From Brachycybe producta (Eukaryota > Arthropoda > Diplopoda > Playtdesmida > Andrognathidae), in NCBI GenBank assembly GCA_036925085.1, contig JAUPFP010000001.1, positions 501,001 through 565,000 of the forward strand: a DNA stretch of 64,000 nt. The letters run 5' to 3'. Below, in pieces: positions 10,540 to 21,650 of the stretch. Within the stretch, counting starts at the first letter, position 1, and the number at the start of each line of letters is the position of its first letter. The notes under the pieces are model-generated. The model was not told where the DNA came from and made no database searches. It was given only the letters and a program-made list of their open reading frames with translations. A program made the position numbers and the translations under genes.

Positions 10540-10672
10540 TCCCCACATGAAAAGAGTTTCAGCTACCCTTCTAGTTTCTAAAATACTTTCTTTTCATTTT
10601 GCACTTCTGAAAAAGAGAATTTTCAGAGTTCGAGAGGCCCTTTTTACACCTTTAAAACCAACTTAAAAACAT
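10540..10672. mobile_element. Palindromic MITE, right-half fragment
   Basis: Contains CTACCCTTCTAGTTTCTAAA, ATACTTTCTTTTCATTTTGC, GAGTTCGAGAGGCC and the terminal ACACCTTTAAAACCAACTTAA. Only the right arm is present. Confidence 0.7.
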
Positions 10673-10966
10673 GTTTACATTATTTGCTTTTAATATGAAA
10701 TTCAGTTAACACGAAAAAACATTCCAGTCTTTTCGTGTTAAGCGGTTTCCACTCGAGATTTTCACAAAGTTTAGTTACGAATATGATTTCACATTTTATT
10801 TATTGAAATTCTTAATAATAAACCTCACGATATAAAACGATTACACGATTAGTTAGAAATTCCCTCACCCGTTTGCCTCTTTCCCCCCCCCCCCCCCGAT
10901 TTTTACGCTCATTTTTTTTTAAATATTATCATGTAAATAAGTCAGACTATACGGTGAAATCGTCCA

Positions 10967-11860
10967 TTACAATAAGTTCCGTTTACGAAGTGCCATCTTT
11001 ACGCCAATGTTTAAAATGTAGTTGAGAATATGAGGAAAGGCTCTACCGAACATGACAACATACCACATGACTATCGGATAATAAACCTCGTTTTCTCTCA
11101 TTGTAATACCCTTCACAATGACCGCTGCCGTGTCACTAACTTCGACAGCTGGTGGTGTAATTCCCGTGAAAATAGTTTCTCCAATTTCCGCAGCAACTTC
11201 GGTTTTCACGTAACCTAAGAGAAATAACGTGACAGACACCTTCTCTTGATAAATACTCAATTCCTCTCGGATTGCCGAAAAATAACCGTCGAGAGCAAAT
11301 TTCGAAGTCGAATAATACGCCGATAACGATCCGGAGTACTTTCCAGCCACCGAAGAAACGACTCCGATACTTCCGTGCGACTCCTTCAACATTTTAATAC
11401 ATCTCGAGGTGATGTCCACAAAAGAAAAGAAATTGATCTCCATCACGTTCTGTAACGATGCTACGTCCTCCGAGGTGAATCGAAACGTTTCGAATATGAA
11501 AAGTGCGTGATTGAGTACGAGCTGGTCCAGTCCGCCGAACCGCTTCTCCACCTCGTCGACCAGTTTCTTGCGGTGTTCCGCTACAGCCATGTCGGCTGTC
11601 ACATATTCGATTTTCTCGGCACCCAGCTGTTTGCATTTAGCTGCCACTTTCTGCAAGTGAGCTTCTCTTCGTGCCGTAATCATGACGGAAGCTCCCAACT
11701 TAGAATACTCATAAGCCAACTCTTCACCGATACCCGAAGATGCTCCCGTAACGAGAACACGTTTCCCACGAATCGATTTCGGATCGAATTTTCTTCGAAA
11801 AAAAACATAATACGCAACTGCCAAAGCGATAGCGGTTAAAATATATTGCCACGCAAACAT
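10967..11860 (-). CDS. 11-beta-hydroxysteroid dehydrogenase-like SDR, paralogue B
   Basis: Single exon, 297 residues, starting MFAWQYIL at the first Met. It has an N-terminal hydrophobic anchor, then TGASSGIG, ARREAHL, an Asn in LNHA, VVSSVAGK with the catalytic Ser, and YYSTSK supplying the Tyr-Lys pair. The glycine signature and cofactor arginines are intact, so it should be an active oxidoreductase. It is clearly a duplicate of paralogue A (shared SIRGKRVLVTGASSGIGEEL and KCKQLGAE segments), with a different C-terminal tail (VKMALRKRNLL). A short hydrophobic segment near residues 250-265 may touch the membrane. Coding GC is higher than in the flanks, as for the other genes here. Substrate not predictable. 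Confidence 0.9.
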   Translation of the reverse strand: MFAWQYILTAIALAVAYYVFFRRKFDPKSIRGKRVLVTGASSGIGEELAYEYSKLGASVMITARREAHLQKVAAKCKQLGAEKIEYVTADMAVAEHRKKLVDEVEKRFGGLDQLVLNHALFIFETFRFTSEDVASLQNVMEINFFSFVDITSRCIKMLKESHGSIGVVSSVAGKYSGSLSAYYSTSKFALDGYFSAIREELSIYQEKVSVTLFLLGYVKTEVAAEIGETIFTGITPPAVEVSDTAAVIVKGITMRENEVYYPIVMWYVVMFGRAFPHILNYILNIGVKMALRKRNLL

Positions 11861-11899
11861 GTTGACGCACTCGATGAACTAAACTAAATGAACACTTCA

Positions 11900-12720
11900 A
11901 TGTAACGCATGAGTTTTGTAAAAATAGAACTCAATTGTACAACTGTGCAAACAACGAAGACACATGGGTAAAGCAAATGGTCGTGACATAGTGTGTGTTT
12001 GTAAACACATCTAGAGTAGAAGGGACTTTCGTTTTAAACCACCCTTAAAAGTCAATATATTTCTGCACAACAAGGGGGTTTTGTGTCATTCCAGCACGTC
12101 CACGTGTTGCTCGTGACGCTGTAGACACAATTTTACGTGAAACGTAACGTTTTTTCTACAAAAAAAAAACCACGGTCTCAATTCTAACTGTAAAACCTGC
12201 ATTCAAACTGTATTTTGAACAATAGTCGAAGTTGCAATCACTTCTTGAATGGTGTGGCCAGTTTTTTAAGGTCTTTCTTTCAGGTAAAATAGTCGAAGGG
12301 GGTTTCATTTTATGCTAATTTGCTTGAACCGTGTTAAACGTCACTGACCTCTAAATAAAAAAGGTCGATTTTTTTTTACTAACAACCAAGTTTCGATTTT
12401 TCAGAAACATCTTTCAACTTTAGGAAAAAATTACGTGCATTCCTTTATTATCTTCTTCATTTCTACATTTGGAACTCTTGTACCCTCTGCCACAGGCCCT
12501 CCCACATGGCTGCTTATGGAGTAATTTACTTCAAATTCAATCTTACGATTGAAACGCCATTTCGAGCGTATTTACGGTTATTTCATTGATAAACAAATTC
12601 TAGTTCTCAAGAGGCCTTTTTTTGATAAAAAAAAGTTCGTCTTTTAGAAACTAGAAGGGTAATCTCAAGATTCATACTAACAAGTAACACAAAACCAAAA
12701 AAAACATGAATGAATTTGTC
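11900..12720. other. Non-coding stretch with MITE remnants
   Basis: Upstream flank of SDR B. Near 12032-12051 is a lone MITE end (CGTTTTAAACCACCCTTAA), and at 12600-12680 a worn left part (TTTTAGAAACTAGAAGGGTA). CTCTGCCACAGGCCCTCCCA near 12487 belongs to a second dispersed repeat. No gene seen. Confidence 0.55.
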
Positions 12721-12765
12721 CCGTACCGTGTTTATTTCTAGTAGAAACTCGAAAGTAAAAGAAGC

Positions 12766-15372
12766 TCAAAGGAAAAATCTTCTTCTGCTCGTCTCCATTT
12801 CGTGTCTCTGAATTTACAAAACATGAATATCATTTGAGGATCATCGTCATCATCCGAAATAATCGGACCTCGTTTCAACTCTTTTACCTTTAAAACCCAT
12901 TCGAATTCGCCGAATTTCGTATCAAAAGTCCCCTTTTGAAGTGTTTTCAACCTCAGAGTGAATCTCGGTCCCAATTCGTGAAGTCCGACCTTCTTTTCGT
13001 TACGAAACTCGTATCTAATGAACAGATAAAAACATTCAAAAATGGTCTTCCACATTTCCAACTCTCGATTGGACGTTCGTTACCTATGATGACGAAAGAA
13101 GATATAATCACGTTGGTTGTGAAAAGTGACGACTCGACGACCGTGAAATTGCGGATCGTAATGAAATATGGAGGCGATCATACGGCCCGTCGTGTGACCC
13201 AGACGAGTGTTGAAGTTGTTCAGAATCACTTCCGGTCTGTGTTTAGTCAATTGGCCAGAGTTCTAACGAATGAAATTGTTGTTAAATTGTAAAAACGCGT
13301 CTCGAACTCATGGTTATTTTGTATGTTTTACGAAAGAAACCTTAATATCTTTGCAAAATTTGACATTGCTCAGTCTAAAATACGCCGTCGGTCCTTCCGG
13401 TAAATGAATAAGGAGAACTGCATCTGTTTTAAAACGAAAACGCCTTAAAAAACGAGTCGATCGATGAACAAAACGAGAAGTCGAGAAAGAATGAGAAAAT
13501 TACTCGGCATTCGTCTGTCTTCGTTAACGATAAGGATGTCCGTAAATCCTCTTTCGGCCGCTTGAACCGACATCTTCTTGATACTCGCTCTACTTCGAAA
13601 CAGATAACGGCAATTGGGAATCACACGACTCAACTCTCGGCAAAATCTGTTCGTTCTCTAGAAAAAAAAATCGAATCTTCCGTCAGTCGATTTTCTCTCT
13701 CAAGTAGCTAGGCGTACGAACCGTGTGAGGACGGTCGCAAGTGGTGATCATCACTTTGGGTTCCTTCTCTCGGTTGAAATAAGAAGCCATTTCGTCGGTG
13801 GCTTCGTCGAACCGAACTTCGTCGTCCTCCGGATCGACCATCGTGTCGTCTGCTTCTCTCGTATTTTCCAGCGTACGAGGCACCGTCTTCGGAGGCGCCT
13901 GTTTTGTTTGACGAACCCAATAAATGTATCGTTATCCATTCTGGGAAAATATCTAGAATCTACGCGGTTCGACCGAACTCACCGCATCGCCCAACACTTC
14001 CTCATCTCGTCTTCGTTTCTTTCGAGCCGCACTCTTAGCCTTCAATTTCAACCGAAAAACACAACAAAAAACAGATTTTTTTTAAAAAAAATTTACGTCA
14101 AAATGTGGATTTCAATATCAGAATTGTTTTTTTTTGTTTTTAAAGAAAGTGTTTCATTTGAAAATATTAGAATTATCTGGCAGTAAATCGGTTAAAGATA
14201 ACGAACTAAAATAATTTAACGACATTCAATTCGAGTCATTTCACAATCAAATTTAGAGAAAGAAAAAAAGAAGCTAAGAGAATTGAAAACTTTTATTCAA
14301 AATCGTTGATTTTTTACTTTATTAATTTCATTTCTAAAATTTGTTGATTTTTTTTTTTGGCTTTTTTTTTAATGATTTTCTCTAAAAATTGCGGGTTTTC
14401 TAATTTTATTTTTTATTTTACAAAATTGTCAATTTTTTTTAATTAAGAATTAATTTTAAAACTTAAAAAGTTTTTTTAAAAAATGTTGATTTTAGTTTTA
14501 TTTATTTTTTTAAAATCGTTGATTTTTTTTGGCTTTTATTTTGAAAAAGCCAAAATCAATTTTATTTATTTTTTTTAATTTTTGCTGAAATTTTTCGAAA
14601 TTTCTAATTTTATTTTTTTATTTTTCCAAATTGTTAGAATTTTTTAATTGTTTAATTAAATTGTTTAATTGTTAGAATTTTTTAAAAATTAACATTTTTA
14701 ATTTAGAAAATCACCAATTAATATTAAAATTAAAAAAAAAATGTTTGTTTATTATTTTATTTTATAAAAATCGATGATTTTATCGTTCAGATTATATTTT
14801 GAAAAAATTGTAGCTTTTTTTTTCTTCTTGAAAATTGTTGAATTTTGTTTGCTTTTAATTTTATCAAAAGTGTTTTGTTTTTTTCTCCTTCAAAATGCAA
14901 TGCATTTTAAACGTTTTCCTAATCCGCCTTTTAACATACGAGGTACCACGCTGTGAATAAACACGCGTGGCGCCATCTATTAACAACATTCGTCGCAAAA
15001 TAAAAGTTCCATGAATTTCTTTACGAATTAAAATACAAACTGAATTTACAAAACTACTTTATAGAAAAATGGAACAAACTCATTAATAAATTAAAACAAT
15101 GTAAAAAGAAGAGAAGTTTCCTTTCAAGTTTTAAGGGCGCCTTCGAATGGCTTCAATGGCGCCCACCTTATTCACAGCGGAATACCATATAACATATGAA
15201 GACCCTACAAAAGACACAAAACACGTTTAAATAACAATCATAATAATAATGTCACCCTTTTCTTGTCTATAAAGTATTTTGCTAATTCCTCTCTTCGTCT
15301 CGTTCTGTTCTTAATTTTGCAAATACTTGGAAGTTGAACACATGGCCAATCTGAAGCTGTAGTGGGCGCCAT
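12766..15372 (-). CDS. RPF1: Ribosome production factor 1 (BRIX-domain protein), 8 exons
   Basis: Exons in transcript order: 15256-15372, 13983-14039, 13722-13898, 13504-13657, 13341-13423, 13084-13262, 12888-13014, 12766-12807. They total 936 nt, or 311 residues (human about 349). Start [20 protein letters not shown] is followed by the IKNRTRRRE basic region, the acidic [15 protein letters not shown] segment, and [20 protein letters not shown], where the BRIX domain opens. Then come [76 protein letters not shown] and the ending [11 protein letters not shown]. All junctions are GT-AG and close in frame. The yeast homologue acts in nucleolar 60S pre-ribosome assembly. Nothing looks broken. The long first intron (14040-15255) is extremely A/T-rich. 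Confidence 0.95.
14040..15255. other. RPF1 intron 1, low-complexity A/T
   Basis: Between 14060 and 14930 the sequence is nearly all T- and A-runs built from loose copies of a TTGATTTTTTT-like motif. From 14935 it becomes more mixed (GGCGCCATCTATTAACAAC). Apart from the splice sites no feature is supported. Confidence 0.6.
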
Positions 15373-15960
15373 CTTGGATTATTAGTCAATAGACTCAACA
15401 ATCATTCTAAGAAGACGACATGGATGAAAATCATGTACGAGATTCACTAAGATTCACCGGAATTCTCAGCACAGCGCGTATATAGCAAGCCGTTTTACTT
15501 TTTATCCGCGTTCTGCATAACACCCAGAATAGAATTAAAACGTAAAACTCAAATAAAATTCCTGATAAAAACTAAAACTACTTATTTTACCGTAAAAGAT
15601 TCAACCTCTCTATGTCGTCTCCTTTTTCTCCTCGCCCCTTCTGGTGCTAGCCTCTCATACGCCCTCTCTCCCTACAAATAGCCCCCTTCAAAAACTATAA
15701 GCTCATTGCTATACCTGCATCATCGTAAGAGGAAGCTTATGACGTTTTAAGGGTTGATATAAAATTAAGAATTGTGTTATTAAATCTGTTAGCAAAAAGA
15801 TAATAACAAACTTTCTCAACAGTTTACAGTTAAAACAAAAGGAAACTTGCATTCACTTCTTATTATTCTCTTTTATATCAGACAGAATGACACAAGAGGA
15901 AATTTTTTGTTAACCCATCTGACGTCACGAGTGTTTTTTTTGTTTGACGACGTGGTATAC
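15373..15960. other. RPF1 upstream region
   Basis: Contains the RPF1 promoter by position. AAGATGGCGCC spans its start codon on the minus strand, a common context for housekeeping starts. No TATA box is obvious and no other gene is seen. Confidence 0.4.
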
Positions 15961-15969
15961 TTTTTGAGG

Positions 15970-16416
15970 GCAGTGCTGCCATCTATAGGTAGTAAATATC
16001 CAATCTAAAATATCAAACATGGAGGTAGCTCAACTTAATATAAGCAAAAACCATCGTGGATGAGTGAGGTTTAATTGTAGAGCCTCTCTTCAAGATTCTC
16101 ATTTCTTTCAATATTCTTACCTTTCTCGCATGTTTTCTACTTCTTTTTATAAATGTTTTTTTGGATTTTCATTGAATTGTAGTGAACTGAGAAAGAATAA
16201 ATTAGCTCTAAGGTGGTGCTATTAGTTGAGTTACCTCTACGTATTTATATTTTAATATAAAACAACCTGAGAAAAATATAAATACAATATTAAATGCAAT
16301 TATTTATTAAAATGATTTTTTTTTTAAAATTATGCTCAAAATAAAATATATAATTTATTACGTATAATAAAATTTCACAAAACATGTAATTAGAACCAAC
16401 AGATGGCAGCACTTGC
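15970..16416. mobile_element. Candidate MITE with GCAGTGCTGCCATCT ends
   Basis: GCAGTGCTGCCATCT at 15970-15984 is mirrored at 16401-16416 (AGATGGCAGCACTTGC) with one mismatch. A second, inner inverted pair, GGAGGTAGCTCAACTT near 16022 and AGTTGAGTTACCTCTA near 16217, makes a nested hairpin. No coding capacity. The target-site duplication is not clear. Confidence 0.5.
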
Positions 16417-16534
16417 ACTTATTAATTAAATTTAGGGCCTGTTGGCCCAAAATTAATGCCCATTTTGAATTTTGAACAATTTTGCACATTTTGTAACATT
16501 GAGACAGCCAGAGACCTAATTCATGTTAAATTTG

Positions 16535-16830
16535 TAAATGGAACTCTGGTTATTCTATTTTTTCAGGAGCAAAATTAAAAGAAACTTGAAAATATTTTAA
16601 AAACTAGAAGGGTGATTCAATCACTTCATGTTGATATATTTCAAAATAAGCTTTTTATGTCAGTTTGAAAACAAATCAACTTTAAATAGATGAAATTTTA
16701 TGCCTGTAAAAAGTTAATTATGAAAGATATATCACATTTTAAAGTAATATGTCAAGTTACCTTTCTAGTTTCTAACAGTCTTTCAATTTCTTCTTATGAA
16801 TTGATCTTCTAAAACGTAGAATAATCAGAA
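16535..16830. mobile_element. Palindromic MITE, nearly full copy
   Basis: Left arm: ACTCTGGTTATTCTATTTTT, then AAAAACTAGAAGGGTGATTC. The centre has both CAAAATAAGCTTTTTATGTC and its mirror. The right arm has ACCTTTCTAGTTTCTAACAG, ending at GAATAATCAGAATTCC. The outermost terminal segments are worn away. Confidence 0.75.
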
Positions 16831-16918
16831 TTCCAAAATCAGCTGTTTGTAAAACACAAATTTCTATTTTAATTAAATTTTAAATATATAATAATTATAG
16901 GCCTAAATAATCCCAGTT

Positions 16919-19871
16919 TTAATTTAGATCATCTTTGACTGCGATTAGTACAGAATTAACGACTCCGCTCCCTCCGTACGGATGCACCTCGATCCGTTCC
17001 TTGAATCCGGCCTGACTCACATCAATCATGTCTATGGTTGGATAGAGCAACTGACGTAGGCCTCGAATGGTACGAACGACCACGAACGCTCCATTCCTCA
17101 TGATTCGGTGCAAATGTCTGAGAATTCGAGTTTTTTCCGTTACGCTCGAACCGACCAACGAGGCTAGAAACACTATATCGAAACGTTCTAGGTCTTCGAC
17201 ATCCAGGATGTCCGAGTTCTCGAAGGTGAACTTGCAAGAACGTCCGGCCCTACTTCCGAACGAATAAATGGAGCACAGTTGTCTGGACAGATGTATCGCT
17301 TCCGTGTCGCAGTCGATGTTGTGGATCTCCTTGACGTGTTTAGATTGCCTCGCAATCTCGACCGATGATAGCGGCATCGGTCCGGAACCGACGAAAGCTA
17401 TCCGAGAGTAACTCGAAAGTGAGCCGGGAAGAATGCCGTACAGAGATCCGAGTTCGAGCCTCGTGAGATCGACGTAGTTCCTGTAGTAGACGAACTTCTC
17501 CAGGGGAATGTTGGGCCTATGGAGGTGGTTTCCGAAACCGTGTAGGCAATTTTCGATGTAACAGTCGCTATTCTCGGTGATCATCTTGTTGGCCCAGTGG
17601 ACCTCCAGGTGCCCTTCTCCCTCGGCGGCATACCGTCGAACCTCCGAGGCCAAGGTTTCAAGCTCTTTGCCCTTGTCAGCGATGAGAACCGTTTCCACGT
17701 GAAGTGGGGTCTGAACGCAGATGTGGACCAGTTCCGTGAAGATACTGTTGACAGTTTCGCACGGTTTCAGGGCTCCTTCTCTTTGTCTGTGAAGACGAAG
17801 TTTGTTGGCCACATTCAACAGTTTGGACCAGATTAGATCTGCGAATCAACAGTTAATTCGATTAATTATTACACTGTTAAAACAGAAGGAGCCAAATGGC
17901 ACCTTTTGGGGTACAAAACCGTGTCACGTATATGGCACCCATTAAAGTGCATTTTTGCACCTCATTGAGAGGGTCACACTTTTGTCACCGTGCTGTTGTG
18001 GGTGACAAACAGCACCTTTTGTTTGTCACCCTGTTGTTATGGGTGACAAACAGGACGTTGAAGGTGCCAATTAGCCTCATTTTATCATAGGCGCCCTTTT
18101 TCACCTACATGTACATGGTGCCATTTAGACGTGGACTGACGCGAGTAACCCGGTCTGTATAGTGGCGGCAAAGAAATGGTGTTTTTCCTGCTGAAAAACC
18201 CCCTTTCCCCTGGTTTTACTCCCCAAAAAAATGACACATGGCAGTGGTACAAAGTATAAAAAGGTGTTTAATAATATTGACACTTTACGTAATATATACG
18301 GAAACTGCTAGCTAACTTGAACAGAGGGACAATCGGTTACACAAACAAAAACAATAAAATAACACCTGACTTCCACATGAGTTGGAGGTTGGCCTGACAT
18401 GACGCAAATGAGAATAGAAAATACCCAAATGAAAAAATGAAGAAACATTGTTTATTAAAAACCCAGATTTGAAATAACCATAAAAGCGAAAACAGAAGTT
18501 TTTTAAATCGCAAAATTACTGCGAAAAATCGCCACAAAGAGCTCTAGCATCGTTTTTCTACTGAGCCTATAGACCCAATGTTAAAGAAAAAACGCTAATT
18601 TTTAAAATTTACACAGTCGCGGCGGCAATATGTTTATTTTTCATATTTTAAAGTTGTCTGATTTTGATGGTTCACAATGCAGTGTGCACTTAAAATATAT
18701 GTTTATCTAGTGATAGAATGTAAAAAAATTGGAAAGTATTTTTAAAAAATTATTTCACAATTGTGAATTTTAAACTCTGTTGAGTAAGAAAAACACAACC
18801 ATTAAAATGTTCATAAAAATCACCTAAAATGAACTTTAAAAAACTAAAAAATCTTTAAAGTTGAGTTTAACATAAGAGTTAAAAATTCGCGATTTTGAAA
18901 TAGTTTTTAAAAATAGAACCACATTTACCAATTTTTTGTCATTCTATCCCACGATCAGCATATATTTAAGGTGCACATTTGCACTTTGAAAACTTATTAT
19001 TAGACAACTTTAAATATGAAAAATAAACATATTGCCGTGGCGACTGCGTATTTTAAAAATTAACCTCTGAGGCACCTTCTGTTTTAACAGTGTAGACTTT
19101 TAATTAAGGTATACCCGTGGTACATAACAGGAATTAAGTGATTTTGCTAAGTTCGGTCTCAATAAGTTAACAGATGTGGGAATGTATATGTCACAGACAA
19201 GACAGACATACGTTCAATTTGTGTATATGATTACAAACTGTATATCTGTCAGTCTTGTCTGTGCAGAGTAGGCCTAGTAGATGGGAATTTTGGGTGTCCA
19301 ATGTTACCCATAAGGTCACACAGGAAGTAACTTTTGCAAAGTTTGGTTTCGATAGGTCAAAGGATGTAAAAATACATAGAGAATGTACAGACAGACATTT
19401 TATTTACATATGAGGACCCACTCTGTATTTCTGTCTGTCTTGTCTGCACGGAGTGGTTCTTGGAAGAACCCTATGTTATTACCTGTAGGATGTCACAGAG
19501 AAGAAGTTTGCTAAGTTTGGTCTCGGTAGGTCAAAAGATGTGGGAATGTATATGTCACAAACAAGACATACAGACATTCAATTTGTAGACCCTCTATATA
19601 TATGAGTACAAAGTGTATATCTGTAGGTCTTGTTCGTTCGGAGTGGTTCTTGGAATTAATCAGAAGTTCCCAGGTATACCAATTATAACCTGTAGGATGT
19701 CACAGAAAAGAACTTTGCTAAGTTTTGTCTCAATAGGTCAAAAGATGTGGGAATGTAATATGTCACAAACAAGACAGCCAGATATTCACTTTCCAAAAAT
19801 ATAATTGGATTAAATGAAGACATTTTACCTGCTGATGTGGTTGAAGAGTAAATGTTGTTTTCAAAGGACAT
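16919..19871 (-). CDS. Nicotianamine synthase (2 exons) in an animal genome
   Basis: Exons are 19829-19871 and 16919-17838 (43 + 920 nt), 320 residues, the usual length of plant NAS. Exon 1 (MSFENNIYSSTTSA) ends at donor GTAAAA; the acceptor TTCGCAG joins in phase 1 to give DLIWSKLLNVANKLRL. Family hallmarks in order: ALKPCETVNSIFTELVHIC, AEGEGHLEVHWA, YYRNYVDLTRLELGSL (about 132), IAFVGSGPMPLSS (about 161, the SAM-binding core), HNIDCD, FDIVFLASLVG, NGAFVVVRT, LLYPTIDM and a final VVNSVLIAVK. NAS joins three SAM aminopropyl groups into nicotianamine, a Fe/Cu/Zn/Ni chelator. The family is classically described from plants, some fungi and archaea. Here a spliced gene sits between RPF1 and an animal SDR on the same contig, so it belongs to the host. 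The intron contains a palindromic transposon and a tandem array. No inactivating change seen. Confidence 0.93.
17872..19092. mobile_element. Non-autonomous DNA transposon, 1.2 kb, CACTG ends, TA target
   Basis: CACTGTTAAAACAGAAGG at 17872 is mirrored by CCTTCTGTTTTAACAGTG ending at 19092. TA flanks both ends, as a duplicated TA target would. The right 480 bp is itself a large imperfect hairpin: GCGGCAATATGTTTATTTTT near 18625 pairs with AAAAATAAACATATTGCCGT near 19018, with matching sequence inward. The left part holds several GTGACAAACAG(C/G)ACCTT-type direct repeats. No transposase frame. Length and TA target suggest a Tc1/mariner-like non-autonomous element, but the superfamily is not certain. 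It sits in the nicotianamine synthase intron. Confidence 0.8.
19140..19795. repeat. Tandem array, ~190-bp unit, about 3.5 copies
   Basis: Units start near 19141, 19334, 19506 and 19707 with TTTGCTAAGTTTGGTCTC(A/G)ATAGGTCAAAAGATG or a variant. Each of the first three contains an inverted pair (ACAAGACAGACAT and CTGTCTGTCTTGTCTG), so a hairpin can form. The spacer TGGTTCTTGGAA recurs between units. The array lies in the nicotianamine synthase intron just upstream of the transposon. Confidence 0.85.
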
Positions 19872-19879
19872 TTCTTTAA

Positions 19880-20590
19880 TCAGCTGTCTTTTTTTTCTGA
19901 ACTGAACTGAAATAGTAATTAATAATTTATAATTAATAATAATACAAAAATGATCCGTAATAATTAAAACAATAAGCCAACAATGAAGGTTGAATTGAAG
20001 CTGAGTTTTACAGTAACTTGTTGCTATTTATTAAGTTTTCTGAATCCCGAAAATAAAACCTGCTTTTTTATTTCGTGTTTCGTTTTTTTTTCTCCAACCT
20101 TTTTATTGTTAAATTTTAAACTAGTCCATTTAAAAAAAAATTCTGAAGAAATTTCTCATTAATTCTTAAAGAAATTAATTACATACGAGTTTTTATTTTT
20201 TTTTATGAAATCATTTCAAAGGAAAATTGATTTTGTCGGTATTACTCCAATAGGAAGACACATTTGTCGGTCAAATAAGATTTGTATTGTTTGTTCAATA
20301 AAAATGGACACAGATGACATTGTGTGCAATAATTATTATTAATTATTACCAGGTAAAATAGCGAACAGGTGCAAATTTCCCTATTTTTTTTTACCCTGAA
20401 GGTAAATCTCTCTCTCTCTCTGGTAACAACTGGTTCTCCTTGAAAGTTGATTTTACATTATAATAATCAAAATACTGGAATTACCCAAGGTTTTTTTGAA
20501 CTCTTTCCACCAAAATACCATTTTTTAGGTTAAAAAAATTACATATTTAAACCTGTGTATGACCAGCTAATTTTGATTAATTAATTTAAT
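19880..20590. other. Non-coding AT-rich stretch
   Basis: Upstream flank of the nicotianamine synthase first exon and therefore its presumed promoter. Contains a short CT repeat near 20407-20421. No TATA box or other gene could be argued. Confidence 0.45.
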
Positions 20591-20591
20591 T

Positions 20592-20835
20592 GTTAGTCTG
20601 TCTTTCAAAAGAGCAAAATGAAGAGAAACTAGAAAGTGTTTTAGAAACTAGAATGGTAGCTCTTAATAGTATTTTCATGTTGATATCTTTCAAAATAAAC
20701 TTTGTATGGACAAAAAATTACAAAAAAAAAATCATCTGTTTAAAGTTGGGTCATTTTTAAACTGACATCATGAAAAAGGAGCCTCTAAGCTATAGGAGCT
20801 CCGAGGCTAAAGAGGCCCGGGGCCCCATGAAGGCT
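20592..20835. mobile_element. Palindromic MITE, left-arm copy with altered right end
   Basis: GTCTTTCAAAAGAGCAAAATGAAGAG, GTTTTAGAAACTAGAATGGTAGC, ATTTTCATGTTGATATC and TTTCAAAATAAACTTTGTAT match the family. The mirrored arm is missing; AGGAGCCTCTAAGC follows instead. Confidence 0.65.
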
Positions 20836-20839
20836 CTGG

Positions 20840-21550
20840 GCTACCCTGTTCCAGTGTATTTCTTTCAAACATTATTATTTGTTAAGATTGTTAACTTTTC
20901 GTAATAATTACTCTGCAAGCAGCTGAAAGGGCCAATGACAGAGAGACAAGTTAGTCCTTAAAGCAGCATAAGAAATGCAAATGTAAAATTGAATTAAAAA
21001 AGCAGAATCATGAATATTCAATAAATTAATATATCTCTTCTTTGTAAAATAATACTTACTGATATGAATTATTCCTGTAAACATTGAAAATATACAAAAA
21101 TCACTTCATTTTCTTCTAATTAAGTTCATTTTTGAAAAATAAAAAATGGGTTCAGTGGCTGAAATGTTCTTCAAATTATAAATAACTGAAATAATTGATT
21201 CTACATTGTTCCTACCTATTATTTTGTTGAAGTTGGAAACCAAAAAGAAAAGCACGTGGTGAAAGTTTAAAGGTCAAACAGGAAAGAAAGGACGGAAGGA
21301 AGGAATGACGTATTGAACTTTGATAATTACTTATCGATTTGTATACGTTGACCTCATTTTGGGAAAGGAAAACCTGCCCATTTGCCTAATTATAGATTAG
21401 GCCTACATTATTTTTAAATTCTACATTACAATTCAAATTAGAAATAATATATTTAGAATATTACATAATAAATTAATTAATTTTTAATGAACTGTTTTTT
21501 TTTAAAAAAAAATTGAAAATAATATTTAATTATAATAAAAAGCTTATTTT
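20840..21550. other. Non-coding AT-rich stretch
   Basis: CTCTGCAAGCAGCTGAAAGG near 20921 is an inverse copy of the second dispersed repeat. GAAAGAAAGGACGGAAGGAAGG near 21282 is purine-rich low complexity. No gene seen. Confidence 0.5.
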
Positions 21551-21559
21551 GAAAAAAAA

Positions 21560-21650
21560 AAATATGTTAACATGAAAAAGCTTCCTGTTAAGTGATTAAG
21601 AGCTGCTACCCTTCTAGTTTTTAAAACAAATTCAAGTTGCACGTCTTAAT
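21560..21650. mobile_element. Palindromic MITE, right-half fragment
   Basis: ACATGAAAAAGC, AAGTGATTAAGAGCTGCTAC, CCTTCTAGTTTTTAAAACA and TTCAAGTTGCAC follow family order. Only the right arm is left. Confidence 0.6.

Noticed and set aside
16919-19871. Nicotianamine synthase as plant, algal or fungal contamination
   Set aside because: A GT-AG intron holding repeats, flanked on the same contig by animal-type RPF1, SDR and MEGF10 genes, argues against contamination.
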